Below, one piece after another: positions 19,200 to 32,300 of a DNA stretch of 64,000 nucleotides. The position numbers were made by a program, and so were the translations under genes. The notes under the pieces were generated by a model. It was not told the DNA's origin and searched no databases. It worked only from the letters and a program-made list of their open reading frames with translations. The stretch covers positions 206,721,231-206,785,230 of the forward strand of contig CM060912.1 in the NCBI GenBank assembly GCA_030737875.1, written 5' to 3'. Each line of letters begins with the position of its first letter. The stretch's first letter is position 1. The DNA is from Allium sativum. Lineage: Eukaryota; Streptophyta; Magnoliopsida; Asparagales; Amaryllidaceae.

Positions 19200-22100
19200 T
19201 GAAAACAGCCGACCAATCTATTTTGTCTCTTCTTAGAGATGGATAAGGAGGATAATATACTTGAAGAGATTGTTTGGCACGTACAAAAGGACTGTACTTA
19301 TAATAACCGTGAAGTATGTTTTATTTCTATAAGATTATATTTTGGGTGCACGTTGATTTTAGAACCTGGAATGTTGTTGAACCAGTTGCATTTAAACAAA
19401 AATACTTCTTTCGCGGGTTGTGTGAAATATGTCAAGTGCAGAATCTAGGTTAGTACGCCATAAAAATCGTTTATATGGTCATTTGGATCATCACTACCTT
19501 TAACAAATACACCACTTTTGTTAGTTAATTTTTCAGCACCGTATTCTTTAGTATTAAATTTATGTCCATTGACAAAGAATATTGGTTATGTCTTGACTTT
19601 CCTTTATGGTCCCATTGCTAAATGTTTCGATCCTTCATCTACAACACAATTTTTTGTGTTAGAAACGTAATTAGTAAACCGAGTAGCGGATTCTTTGCTG
19701 ATATCATCGTTTGGATGTTGTGATTCATAAATACTGCAATTATAGGACAAATGTTACATTATGATTAAAGTTACAGTGCATGTATAGATGTTATAAGTTT
19801 TTGACCTAACGAACGGTGCAACTTCAGTGCAATTGAGAAGAATATATGTGTGTGCTGCAGTATAATATCTATCATCTAGTCATGCTTACACACATCCGCT
19901 AGAAGGTCGACCATGTTTTTTATAAATAGATAAATTTGTTTAACAATCATCTTGATCAGTGTCTTCATCATTACACGTAATACTTTCAAATGATATGTTC
20001 ATATGATCATTAAAAAATGAGAGAAAAACGAAGCTTGTTCTTCGATGTATGATTTGCAAATTGAACCTTCGACTTGAACTTTCTGCCTCACTTTTTTCTT
20101 TAGATGATTTAAATACCTATTTATAATTATTGTAAATTAATTTTTTATACATTTCATTAACTAATATTTAATTAACTAAATATTAATATATCTTTTAAAC
20201 GGATACATCCATCCATAGTGCACAGACCCTCGAAGACGTGCTTCTAATGGAAGATGAATAGGTAAATGCTCCATAACATTGAAAAACCTAGAAGGAAATA
20301 TGTTTCAGATTGCAGAGCAGTATAGGAATTTGTTTCTCTAGTTTACGTAGACGATCAATTTTGAATGTAGAGGAACAAATCTCTTTATAGAACAGACTAA
20401 GTTCTGTTACAACAGTCCAAACTTTCACGGGCAACAGTTCTTTAAAAGCGACGGGAAACATTTTCCATCATAACATGACAGTCGTGGCTTTTCATCCCGC
20501 TAAGTTTATTGTTTTTATAGTCGACACATCTACGAAGATGAGAAGATATAACATTTGGGAATCTTAATCCTTCCATCCATTTTAAAAGTATTTTAATTTG
20601 ATTATTATCCTGTTTATAGCACGCTTTTGGTTTTTTGGTGTCATTTGGCTTTATATGAAGCTCAGGACGATTACATATTACTTTAATATCACGTCTTGAT
20701 TTCAAATCATGTTTCGTCTTCCCTTTGACATTCAAAATTGTATTAAAGATATTGTCAGACACATTTTTCTTATTATGCATCACATCAATATTATGACGAT
20801 TCAGGAAATTTTTTCAGTAAGGCATTTACCAAAATATACTTTGTTTGCGCCAATTATGAATTGATGATTTACCTTGAATTTCAGTCTATTCTCCGGTTTC
20901 ACGTATCTTTGGATAATCTTTTACAAGTTCATAATATCTTCACTTGACCATACGTAGGTGGTCTCAAAGTTTCATGACTATTAGCTGTAAAAAATTCTTA
21001 TCTCTTCTAAAAGGATGACTAATATGAAGAAAACATCGATGACAGTCAAACCATGAAATTTTCTTTCCATTAGGTAAAGAAAATGCTATTGTTTTTTCGT
21101 GCAGTAAGACCGAGCTAGACGACTAGCTGTACTCCAACTTGAAAGCATTGCGCACGCAGGAAAATCATTGATTGTCCATAATAGAGAAGCATACACGTGA
21201 AAGTTCTTTTTTTTTTTGCGAAATATCGTATGTGTCTACTCCTTCGTACCATAATTTTTCTTATTCGTTAATCAATGGTTGTAAATAAATACTGATTCCT
21301 CGTGTCGGATCATCAGGACCAGAGACGACAATTATGAGAAACATATAAGGATTTTTCATACACATCCATGGAGGTAAATTATAAGATGTGATAATAATAG
21401 GCCAAAACGAATATTTAGCACCAAATTGAGAAAATGGTGAAAATCCATCCGTACATAAACTAAGTCTAACATTACGACTCTCAGACGCAAAATCGGGATA
21501 CTTCTGGTCAAAATACTTCCATGCTTCCCCATCAGCTGGGCGTGTTAATGTATCTTTTTCATGTGTTCTCACACTATGTCATCTCATATGTTGCGCGGTT
21601 ATACATGATGCATATAACCTTTGAAGTCTAAGAGTAATAGGTAAATAATGCATATGTTTATACGAGACTTTCTTTCCCTTTTTCTTTCTTAGTTTGTGTC
21701 TTTTTTGATTACATATTTTACAATTCTTAAGGTTGATATCTTCCTTCCAAAATAGCATGCAACCCTTTAGACATGTATCTATTTTTTCATACGGTAAACC
21801 AAAACCCGACATCATTTTTTTTACTTTGTAACGATTTTCACATATTAAATTATTGGGAGGCATATGCTGCTTCGCATCCTGTACAACAGCTGTAAATCCA
21901 ACTTCTGTGAGGTTGTATTTAGATTTTATTGCAATGTATTCAGAAATTACTAATAATTGGGTTCCGCTTTAACAGTCTTCCCGAAGGGGTTTCTTCGCGG
22001 CATTTAATAAATCATTTTTTGGCTCCCAGGTTTGGTTCTTCTTCATCATTACCATCGTCATCCATAAATTATTGAACTGGGAACATTGAACGTGCAACAT

Positions 22101-22441
22101 CTTCAACCATACGTTCTACGAGATTCATCGTAGCAATTTTATTATTCACTACCTCCTCAACTTGTACAGAAAAAGATGCTAACGGTTCTCTATGATGATC
22201 CCAAACCAAACAGTTCGGCACAAAACTTGTACTGACGCAAATGAACTCTAACCATTTGCGGTATCAAATGCTTCAATAATTTACATCTACTGCATGGACA
22301 ATGGGATTCAATGTTGTTTCCGTTGTTACTTAAAGCGAAATCAATAAACACGATAACACCATTAATAAATTGTTCACTTATTGTGCTATCAGCTTCTCTT
22401 TGTTTATACAACCAGCTTCAATCTGTAAAATTATTGTCCAT
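19200..22441 (-). pseudogene. TNP2-type CACTA transposase, degenerate
   Basis: Starting near 22441 (MDNNFTD, stop, SWLYKQREADS) the minus strand reads a transposase-associated domain with FIDFALSN and HCPCSRCK. Next comes a Cys pair CKICNQKRHK region (21579-21863). The tnp2 core (21261-21572) includes DGEAWKYFDQKYPDFASESR, LCTDGFSPFSQFG, YNLPPWMCMKNPYMFL and GPDDPTRGISIYLQPLI. At 20442-20783 lies the hallmark GMKSHDCHVMM, leading into the DUF4218-like part. At about 19200-19330 a DUF4216-like segment reads PFVRAKQSLQVYYPPYPSLR with IDWSAVFKTKARF. The domain order is that of an autonomous CACTA transposase, but stops and frameshifts have inactivated it. Confidence 0.85.
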
Positions 22442-25400
22442 TTTTCCTATGTAGATATATAATTAAAAAGTATGATAAAATTTGCATCGATATTTTATTA
22501 AAAACAACTTTATTGTTGAATGTTATGTTAATTGATCATACACTTTGCTGGTGGGTCATCTTACCTCCCATTACAAATACAATAATGTAATTGAATCGCG
22601 TAAATCTTTTCAATTTAAATGATTCAACAAAACTACGGCAGCACTTCGCTTTAGTTCTTTGAACAGTACACAATTGCATGTACACAGGGAAGATAAAGGA
22701 AGCGCTTTCGAAATTTTGAAACTGTTTAAAATGAAATGATTTACAAGATTTAATTTCGTTATTGTGTTCGTAACTTGTCCAATACAAGGGCAAATCCCAC
22801 AAATAGTGTATATGATGAATATAAATGTTCGTTCTGTTAATAAAACGAACATTCACATAACGGCCATATACAATACTTATCAGACGAAGCCAAAAAACTC
22901 TGTAAGGCTTTTTGAATATAATATATTACGATTGGTGCTCTTCAATCTCTAATTGTACGTACATGAACTTTATCACATATACGTATATTTTCAACATTCA
23001 ATCGAACTAACCACACTTTATATGTAAAATTAAATATTGTTTTCGATAAATTTTTGTAAAACATGAATTAATTATTTCCATTTTCGCTAAACGTTTTCGA
23101 TAAATTAAATATCATTTTCGATGAATTGGGCCTCAATTAATTCAACAAATACATAGATTAATCAACAACGTTATACATACAACACTATATATGCACACAT
23201 ACATACAGCATAAACTAATTAACCCTAGATTAGCAACATTATACATAGATTAATAACATGACTAATTCAGTCTATATATACATGCATTAACAACACTATA
23301 CATACAAACATAAACTAACTAACCTTAAATTAGCAAATCTAGGGTATAAATAATTGATTACGGTTTATACCTTGAGTATTGGATAGAAATTGGAGCCTGG
23401 AGAGGAGGAGAAAGAAATTTTCTGATGTTGGAGAGGGTAGAGGCGGCAAACCAGGCGGTGGGTGGCGAATTGGAGAATTGGGGGAGGATTTGGATCGTTT
23501 TTGGGGAGAAAACGAAATTGGGGAAGGACGAAGCAGGTCTGTGAATTTCTGCTCGACTAACCAACGATCACGAGTGGCTTTATAATCAATGGTTTCCAAC
23601 GTTTAATTTTTAAATAACATAAATAAAATTCTAGAAATAAGCTACCGTTGGAAGCCGTTTCCAATTGTCGTTAGCGGCCGTTGCCAGCTTCCGTTGTAAT
23701 ATATTGTGTGTCTTATAGTGAGAGTACTGCCAGTTTTGCTCCATGGGATGGATAAGATGAGAATGGAAAAATAACGTTTTTGAGCAAGGTTTAATAAATC
23801 TCGTTAAAGCTTAGAAACCTTGGTTTGAGTTATATTTTTGTAATAAGGATTTATAATCATCTGAAATGATTTCCACAAACAGATTTACACATAAGGTTAA
23901 AGTATGTAAACCTTTGTCAAGATTTAAAATGAGAATACTCAATATAAAGAATGATTTGAGTAAAAGAACATTCCAAAGTGGAGTGGGACTCACAATATCC
24001 TTTTATATCTATATTGGTTTAAAGATGCGCTACTTATGTCAGAAAGACAGAGTGTAACCTATTCCGAATAACTATACGATGAGAATGGAAGATATTAGAA
24101 GGTGAAGATGGAAAACCAGAACTGTTCACATCAGATGGATTTCTCGTTGACGGGTGGCCACTGATTATGTGATTTAAGTAGCGGAGATTTGACCGTACTT
24201 GAAGCGATTCATATTGCAAGGGCTTTCACGCCCAGGTTGGGTTGTGGAATAAAGTGCCTTCGGTTTCGTTCAAAACCCAGAACGAACTTGTATTGGATGT
24301 ATGCCTAACATTGTACTTTATGGCATAATAAATTTGTTTCTATTGATGATATATCAGCTCGATGGCGGAGGATCTATCCTCTTAGCTTAACACCCTCCTC
24401 CGAGACATATGTACTCGGAGGGTTATGTATTTATAGATATCGGTTATATGTTGTGAATTGGCAATGTGGCATACTAAGTGCTGAGCTATTAATGATCAAA
24501 GCATGACTAATATAGCGTAGACTGGAAGCCTCACAACTCGAAAATGACCAAAATGGGATGTGTGCGGCAAATTTATGAAAGTAGTGTTCCTTCTAGATAA
24601 AAGGCGATGCTATTATATGCAGCCTGACAATTTACTTATATGGATGATAGATCGAGGTGCTCGGATAAAGGCATGTCACGACCAGGAACGTTATCTTCAG
24701 GAGGAGTAACCCGAACTCTACCAAGTTAAGGGGTGGACCGGATTTGTGAGAACGGGGGAAGTTTAGCTCTCAGGGACATCCCTCTAGAGGTGTACCCACC
24801 CATGGAAAAAGGATGATACTTTGCCTGGTCATTGTTGGAATCCAACCTTCAATACGAGCCTTTGCGGTTTTAAATATAAACCTATATGGCGAAATAATGG
24901 GATGAGGCATTATGTCATCTATGATCGATATATTTACTTGTTAGAGATTTCCAATATGCACTAATAATAATACAAAAAATATTTTCATGTATCAAGCATA
25001 TTTGGTTATCATAAGGTAAAACTTGCTCCTAATGGTGTGAGCTTGCATCATGTGATGGGATGTGAGTCTTATGATAGCCTCATTTTCCAAAAAGCATGCA
25101 CAAATTTCTATTAAACCCCTTTATGATTGTTTGATATGTGTATGGTTTGTTATCTAGTTCTCAAGTTGGTTAACCCAAGCCTAACTCGAGTGTTTTGACA
25201 CTTGGGTCAGATCCGAGTGTATTTCAGGTTTAGGAAGGATTCGAGGAGTTCTCAAATGATTCCAAAGGAGTTGGCATTCTTGTCAAATGGTAGGGCGTAT
25301 TCTATTATTTATACTTGGATGTCATGGATGTATCATGTAAGGATAGAGTTTATAACTATGTATGGTATGGTTACTCTGATTATTTAAATGTTTTTCCAGT

Positions 25401-25653
25401 GTAATGTTATATTGAATATTATATTTGTTCTATTCCACTGTGAGATTCCGTTCTTGTATATTGTTCTACTCAAAGAGTTCGAGTTGCTTCACTTTTAGTT
25501 ACGGTACAGAAATGCCTGGTAGGTGCTATGTATCAACTTCTGAGGGTTGGAACTCAAACTCACCCATAAAGATTCGGAGATTTGTACCTTTTGGACTTGA
25601 CTTGTTGTGGTTAATGATCGGTACAAAGGACGCGATCTGCAGGTCGTCACAGG

Positions 25654-25665
25654 TAGTATCAGAAC
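25654..25665 (+). other. Degenerate primer-binding site of the LARD
   Basis: TAGTATCAGAAC lies 2 bases after the 5' LTR end and matches the initiator-Met PBS TGGTATCAGAGC at 10 of 12 positions. Both differences are G-to-A, as expected from decay of methylated cytosines on the other strand. Confidence 0.65.
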
Positions 25666-26473
25666 TTTAGTTGAGCGAAAACCTTGGGTCGATGGGTAAA
25701 GACTCGTCAAATATAGAAATAGTAGTATCTGAGGATGAGTAACTCATTAGAGATAGGGTTGGTACTACCCTAAAATGAGTTGAGAGTATTATATATGAGA
25801 GACGTATTTGTGATTTTCATATATAAATGATTTTGATTTTTTTAAGTGTATATTTTATATGTTAAAGGATTATGTGTTGATAACATGTAAGTTATATTTG
25901 AAAAGTTAATCAACCAATTTAATGCTGGATATGATGTGTGATAATTAGTCCAAACTAGTTAAGAAAAGTATACGTATACTTAAGTAAAAAAAATGGTTAA
26001 GTTGTGAACATGGAAATTGAATTCCAAATAAAAATCGACTTGGTTCTAGGCAAGAAAAATATATTCAAATATGATTGGGTCAAATTAAAAGTGAACTAAT
26101 TAAGATGTAATTAGCAAATTGAATGTTAGTGTTGAATTGATTTGGAAATTAGTTGGAATTGGACGTATATATATTGAACAAGTTACTGAATGGAAGCTAA
26201 GGTGAGGAATAAAATTGAATGCTCGTCTAAAAAATACATCTTTACTATATTAATTGATTTTGATGATTTTATGAGCCTAGTTGGAAAGCCGCTTGGCTTT
26301 TCGATTTTTTTTTGATTGGTGAGTGCCGTTAGAGGTGTTTTGAGGTTGTACCGATCGAGTCGCGTAAAGGAGAATATGGCGAAAATTTTCGAAAAATTAA
26401 GGTGTTAGAGAAGTTTGATAATTGGGAAATTTTTCCTAAAAGCTAAGTTATAAATTAATTGGGTTAAGGTAAG

Positions 26474-26486
26474 AAATCGGAATTCT
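26474..26486 (+). repeat. LINE target-site duplication, left copy
   Basis: AAATCGGAATTCT, repeated exactly at 28807-28819 after the A-rich tail. Confidence 0.9.
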
Positions 26487-28806
26487 TACCTCATCACTGA
26501 CAACCATTCTCCTTTACGCTAAAACCACTTTCTTCGTCTATGGAAGCCTTTCCCCATTTTTTGATCGACTTTTTCCCCATCTTCTCCATCCCGACCTGTC
26601 TCGCCTCCTCCCCCATCTCCTATCTCGTCCTAGCTCCAACCTCATGCTGAAGAAACCAAAACCCTCTCCCTTGCTTGGGATTAGTAAAACCAGATCTAGA
26701 AAAATATTCTTCGCTAAAACCACATCCCCTATGCCTGTAATGCAAAAGTCGATAGCTTCAACTCCTCTTGAGATGCAAGAACTGGCTAATGAGACTACAA
26801 CGTTATCTAACAATCCGATTACAGGGATAGCACACACTCAATCTACTAACACCACATTGCTTGCTGGTGGTTCTCCAGAATCGAATCTCTGGACTGAAGA
26901 AAACGTGGAAAATATGTCTGGCCTTCTGATGTCTGAGCCAGGTAAAAATACTGAAACTAAAACTCTAAGAATTTGGTGTATGAGTCAAAATTAGTAACTG
27001 GAAAAAGTTTGGAAAACGATATGGTTAGAGAATTGTTGAATGAGAAATCTGGGAATGTGATTGAGGCAACCAACCGAGTTGATGATGTGTGCTCTCCTCG
27101 CAACTCCCCATGCATTATAACTGCTCGACGAAATGCTAAACTGGTGAACGAGAAAGCCACCACTGATCGGGCAATGAGAACAGATGGAACTGATATGGAT
27201 TCTACTACAAAAAACAGTGCAAGCTGCCCATGATATGCAAAATGATTGTATTGTTTCTGAAATGCAAACTGCCAGTAAGAACGTACCTAAGCCCATTGAT
27301 GCTGCCAGTTTTTTTAATACTGCAATCTCTAATGAAAATGAAATGCCTGATGAAAAACGTATTGGCATGGCAGCGAAACCCAAATGGATATCATTTTTTG
27401 ATAAACCACCTAGTAACATGAGAAACTATGAGCCAAGACATTTTGCGCACAATATATTAGATGGTATTAGTACACTTCCCGACCGAAGTGATTACAGCTG
27501 GTGCAGATTTTTAGTCTAACACTTTGGTTGGTTTTTTCCTAGACACTCCACCACCATATTTGGTAGCAAAGGAACACTGTGGAAAAGCATGGAATTTGCG
27601 TTGGTGGACTACATGTTCGCTTAGATCGATCAATGTTCTTTATGAAATTTTCTATTCTAGAAGAGCGTCTTCTTGTACTATCGTCCGAACCTACAATTAT
27701 AAGAGGAAAACCATTTATCATTACTCAGTGGATCCCGATAGTTGACTGTGCTAGAGAGCACATTCTCTCCATTCCGATATGGACATATTTCTCTCACATT
27801 CCCTCTATATTGCAATCTTTAACTTGTCTAAACTGGTTGTCAAATTATATAGGAAGCTTAGATGCTTTAAGGCAAATACTGTAGCTAGTGAAAAATTGTT
27901 TTATGCTAAAGCTCTAATTGAGATATTTCCTGAAAAGCCACTCCCATAGCTATTAAAGTAAGAATTGGAGATGACTATGTGGCAGAGGTGAGAGTTCGCT
28001 ATGGGTGGATATCAGATATATGTACACAGTGTTAATCTTTTGGTCACAAACATGCAAATTGTAACTGGAAACCAACTGATACTACCCCAATCCCAGTCCC
28101 TTCTTCTGATCGAGCTCGACTTCCATGTCCTACTATGATATGGGTACGGAAATCCCCTATTACCATCCCTGCTCCAGCACCTCAGCATTTGATTTCTGTT
28201 GCACCAGAAATGATGAGGTACAGGTAGTGACTACACCATTGAGGAAGAAAAGTTGGAAGATGTTGATAGTTCATATGAAGAGGATGATGATATCTATTGG
28301 TAATCTGGTGACTGCTCGTGGCTTCATTACAATTCTGGAATGAGATATGATTCGCGGGAGAACATGTATTATATATATGTTAACGATACAGAAGATGACA
28401 ATAGAAGGCTGTTTTATAAAGCTATAGGAAAATAATTTGAGCTCATTGAGGATGGTGGGTTAGGTGAATGGAACAGATCTGTGTTGTATGATACTACATG
28501 GGATTGGGTATGCGAATTTCGTAGTCCTAACCCTTGTTATGTTCCTAACCTTGTTGTACCCTTTTTGGAGTACATCAATGTTATAGGATCTAGTGATTTC
28601 TCCAATTGTTCCTCTATTGGGGAATAATTGTGAGTCATATTTAGTAGTAGTGTATCATGTTACTCTCCTGTTTTGTAATGAATAGTGTTCTGGCACTTCA
28701 AACTAGATGGAGTTTCTGTGCCTGTGTAGAACTATTTCCTTTATCCACTTCTAATAAAGTGGTACGACCGCTATAAAACTGGCATTGCCTTGCCAAAAGA
28801 AAAAAA
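26487..28806 (+). mobile_element. Non-autonomous LINE with ORF1 only
   Basis: A 2320-bp insertion bounded by a perfect 13-bp target duplication and ending in an A-rich tail (TTGCCAAAAGAAAAAAAAA), the signature of target-primed reverse transcription. The 5' part encodes a degenerate ORF1-type protein (DUF4283 plus zinc knuckle). It is followed by an acidic stretch and a 3' UTR; no endonuclease or reverse transcriptase ORF2 is present. The copy therefore depended on another LINE's enzymes, or lost ORF2 by internal deletion before or at insertion. Confidence 0.85.
26644..28330 (+). pseudogene. LINE ORF1-like protein: DUF4283 and CCHC zinc knuckle
   Basis: Reading through frames: a Ser/Thr-rich N-terminal part (MLKKPKPSPLLGISKTRSRK onward, 26644-26994) and a linker to 27519. 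DUF4283-like sequence follows: LVGFFLDTPPPYLVAKEHCG (about 27524), FFMKFSILEERLLVLSSEPT, IIRGKPFIITQW and IPIWTYFSHIPSIL (27579-27884). A zinc knuckle reads CTQC(stop)SFGHKHANC at 28021-28063, keeping C-x2-C-x4-H-x4-C spacing despite an in-frame stop. The acidic tail reads EEEKLEDVDSSYEEDDD. This order is known from plant L1-type ORF1 (RNA-binding) proteins. At least three frame changes mean no full protein can be made. Confidence 0.75.
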
Positions 28807-28819
28807 AAATCGGAATTCT
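28807..28819 (+). repeat. LINE target-site duplication, right copy
   Basis: Exact repeat of AAATCGGAATTCT; its first As merge with the LINE tail. Confidence 0.9.
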
Positions 28820-29344
28820 CAACGATTTTGGACAGTCAATAAAGTCTGAAATATGATCAAGTTGAAGATGAAATATTTGGATAGGATAAAGAAGGGAAAA
28901 CCGTAGGAATAACTATGTGAGCTTATGTGGATAATTTCCTCAAATTAAATCTATTCTAATGCAAAATTTTAAGGTGTTTCATGCCGATCCAGAAAAATAT
29001 TAATCACTCAATATTTAAAGATGAACCTAAACGAGGGTTAGTGGTTAGTTGCTTGAGCTTTCTATCATAGTGGTAAGATATGCAAGGGAAGCTAGAGTTT
29101 TCTGATCAAGGACCTGATCAGTGTCCGTTCTAAGGGATCGAGAGATAAATACTAGTTCAGAGATGAGTTGTGTATTTGAATGAAAATCGAAACAAATATT
29201 CCCCACCGATGATCTATGTATAGCTTATAGAGCTAAGTTTCGAAAATAGGGAAAATTAAAGGTTAAATTAGTTAGAATAATGACTTTATTGGATAAGTAA
29301 ACGTTCTTCAATTCTGTCTTCGATTTTGAGGGAGATTTTTTTTT

Positions 29345-29356
29345 AAGCGGGGGAGA
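29345..29356 (+). other. Polypurine tract of the LARD
   Basis: AAGCGGGGGAGA immediately precedes the 3' LTR start (T, then TGTAACGACC). One pyrimidine interrupts it. Confidence 0.6.
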
Positions 29357-29357
29357 T

Positions 29358-32300
29358 TGTAACGACCTGTATTTTTAGTCACTTTAAAATATGGATTTAA
29401 ATATATTTTAAGTAGGTTTTAAAATATTAAATATTGAATCTGGACCTGAAAACTATTGAAAATGAATTCTAATTTTATTTTATATTTTACTGAAATTAAA
29501 ATAAGGTTAATGAACTTTTAAAATTAAATTAAAAATGAATATATTGAAATTCGACAATTTTATATTATTTTAATAGCCAATAAACCATTTTTGACAGTCT
29601 CAGAATTCGACGAAACCAGTTTCATTAGATCCATATCAGTGAAGTATGGTAGGATTTCAAATTTCATATCAGTCAGACTTACGGTTTGATCGTATGAGTT
29701 GAAAACGCGTAATGATTGTTTAATTAAATAAACCATAAAGTAGGAAGATTCCAAGTGCTTCTATGAACCATGTTCCTCCACTTTTAAGGTGTCAAATTCT
29801 TCTCTTCTTCCCTTCTTTGTCTTGTACTTCATTACTTCACTCTTAAGTTTCATTATTTACAACAATGTCATCACATGCTTTATAAAACAAGCATCCCTCC
29901 TCCTTCTCCCTTTCTTCATTTATTTTCCTTCTTCTTCTCCCTTTCTTCGTTTTTTCCTCCTATTTTACTTTCCTCCTTCATTAATGGTCTCCTCCTCCTC
30001 CTCCTCCTCAAACTTTCGGCTTAAACACTATTCCCCCTCCTCCTCCACTCAAACCACCTCAAAACAACCTGAAATCTTCCTCTTTACTTCACTAAACCCC
30101 ATACATACCTCCTCTTCTCCAAAAACCTTTAACATGTGCCCATTCTCCCCTAGGCCGAGCCTATATTCCCTTTAAACACCTCAAATCTAACTCCTTTCCA
30201 CCATTAAAACACTTGCCTAACTTTTCTCTATCAAGTCAAGCTCCTTCATGCATTAAAAATTTGATACCGTGTGCTAAAAAAAATCCCTCCTTTACTTCAA
30301 TTAACCCTATATTCAAACTTCACAAGCACCCCCACCATCTTGTGCTACCTCCCACCCTCTTGTGCACCTCCCCTACCAAGACCATGGGTCCCCTTGCCCT
30401 AAAGATCCCACCTTTAGCTCCAAAAACCCTTAAAGCTTCCAAATTTGTGCTAGAAATCTCATCTTTAGTTCTTTGTTCGTGATGATGTCGATGTGTAAAT
30501 GAGGTTCGTTGGTGTTAAAGATCCTACCTTTGAAAGTTTGGCGGAGTGGAATAATATGATGAGCGGTTCTCGCTCAAGTTTGGTTAACCATTATGTTTAA
30601 AGTAGCTAATTTGAATTTGGCAAAATTATGTATGCTTGGTTGTGATAGTTAGCATAATAAAAGTTTTCTAAGTGGTTATGGAAAGTTAACATGTTAGTAT
30701 GAAAAGTTAGTAATGAAAGGTCAGTTGGTTAATTTGCTAAGTAATGTTAATGTTAGTATGAAAAAAATATTTAGCATGATTATTTATTTTTTAAGGAATT
30801 TAAAATGTGATAGTGATATTGATATGACATTGGTTGATTTGATGTGATGTGATGTGATAACTAATAAAGTTAATAATGATGACAACTTGATGTGATGTGA
30901 TGGCTAATAAAGTTGAATAGTAATAATGATGACAATTTGATGTGATGTGATTGAGTGATTAAGTATTAATGGTCTTAACACTTATGCTAATAATCTCATT
31001 ATGTGTGATAATTGGATGTTACTGCTTATTAATTATTGTTAATGGATGTTAATGTTGTGTTAAACCCATATAAGTTGGATTATATGGCGATTGATTAAGT
31101 ATCATTCCAAATCAAAACTATATTGAATATCTTATTAATTAAACAATAAGTGAGAAATAAAATTTCGAATTCGATATCCGACTTTTTATAGAAATGAAAT
31201 TAAAGTCATTACGACAAACTTTTGTAGAAAAAATAAATTGATTTGACAAAGTTATAGACAGGTTATGGCATGATAAAGTTTAAAATGATAAATAAATCGA
31301 TTTCAATTTAATAGAAAAGTGAAGTTTGGTTTGCTATACAAACGAAGTCCAAATATCGATTTTATTGTTCTAATAGTCTTAGATATTATTTAGTTCGATT
31401 TCAGCAAAGTTTGGTTTTCAAAAGATAAAGTTTGAAAAATAATATTATTTTAATGATTAAAATAATATTATAATATTCAAATAATGGGATATTTGAACTT
31501 AAAGTTAAATATTGGAAATATAATTTGCAAAATATATTATGTATGTTTTATATAATTAATAAACTATTTTGAAGATAATTCGACTTGATTTTAAATATAA
31601 GTCGAAGTTACTAGTCATGTAGAGGTAGTTCGCGAACTTCGACCGTTGACTTCAAATTTATGTACCGGGAGATCCGACCATTGGATTTTCCCGAAACGAA
31701 AAAGGTTTGGTTCGAAATGTGAAGAGTTTATAAAGGCAAAAGAAAGTTTTATAACACAATGGTTAGATCTTGAAATAAGTCCAAATAAAATTTGAATAAA
31801 AATCGCATCAATGTAGTTTGGGACTCGAAATTGGATTTTTATGAAATAAGCTATTTTTAAATTATTAAAAATAGAGATAAATTATGACAAATCATAATAA
31901 ATGGTTTAAATGTGACCTATATTAAATATACTAAGTTTTGAAAAGTTAGAAGGCTCTTTTGCGAAAATAAGTCGTTTTAGCAACGTTGCTTGCAACGAAT
32001 TTCTAGGATGTGTTGAAAGTAAAGGTTTGAAATATAACCATTATTCAAATGTTTTGGGAACTTATCCCAAGGATTTAAATGAGAATTTAAGATGTTTTTG
32101 GGATTTGAAAGGTATGAAACCAAGCTTAAGTTTTCCAAATAACGAATTAAATTGGAACTAATAGAGAATCGATTTGGTGATAATTAGGATAAATCTCCAT
32201 GGATGAAAACCTTTATTATTTAAAGAATTTAAAAGGCTTTGTCATTATTCTGCTTATGGTATTAATCTGATACAAGAAGTTATATCGATTATGAGCTGAT

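Larger units (their letters stand above)
16483..23720 (-). mobile_element. Degenerate CACTA (En/Spm-type) DNA transposon
   Basis: The left end reads CATTACAAGAGG (CACTACAAGA with one C-to-T change) and the right end, reverse strand, CACTATAAGACAC. The flanking 3-bp duplication is AAA (16480-16482) / AGA (23721-23723); the empty site in the 3' LTR, GATATAGAGTAC with AGA at 32864-32866, shows the original was AGA. Subterminal regions contain many CCGTTGGAAG-like repeats on both strands. Two minus-strand gene remnants are present: a TNP2-type transposase (about 22441-19200) and a second ORF (about 18700-17280). Stops and frameshifts throughout make this 7.2-kb copy inactive. Confidence 0.85.
12082..25651 (+). 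mobile_element. LARD 5' LTR, interrupted
   Basis: This copy holds a MULE-like element (14146-15090) and a CACTA transposon (16483-23720), both absent from the 3' LTR. Removing them and their duplications leaves about 5.4 kb. It has a TATATAA box at 12602-12608 and a pyrimidine-rich downstream leader, which produces a chance Ser/Pro-rich ORF of 175 codons (12538-13065); the 3' LTR has only broken equivalents. A C-run at about 13072-13086 is specific to this copy. Many substitutions separate the two LTRs, indicating considerable age. Confidence 0.8.
25652..29357 (+). mobile_element. LARD internal region (non-coding, LINE-interrupted)
   Basis: Without the LINE (26487-28806) and its duplicate target, about 1.37 kb remains (25652-26486 and 28820-29357). 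I see no Gag zinc knuckle, protease, RT or integrase motif in it. It starts with a degenerate PBS and ends in a purine tract. Mobilisation would have needed proteins from another element. Confidence 0.65.

Noticed and set aside
19239..19448. 69-codon plus-strand ORF inside the CACTA element
   Set aside because: The opposite strand carries the DUF4216-like segment of the transposase, which explains the open frame.
26538..26837. 99-codon minus-strand ORF in the LINE
   Set aside because: Antisense of ORF1; the DUF4283 and zinc-knuckle signals are on the plus strand.
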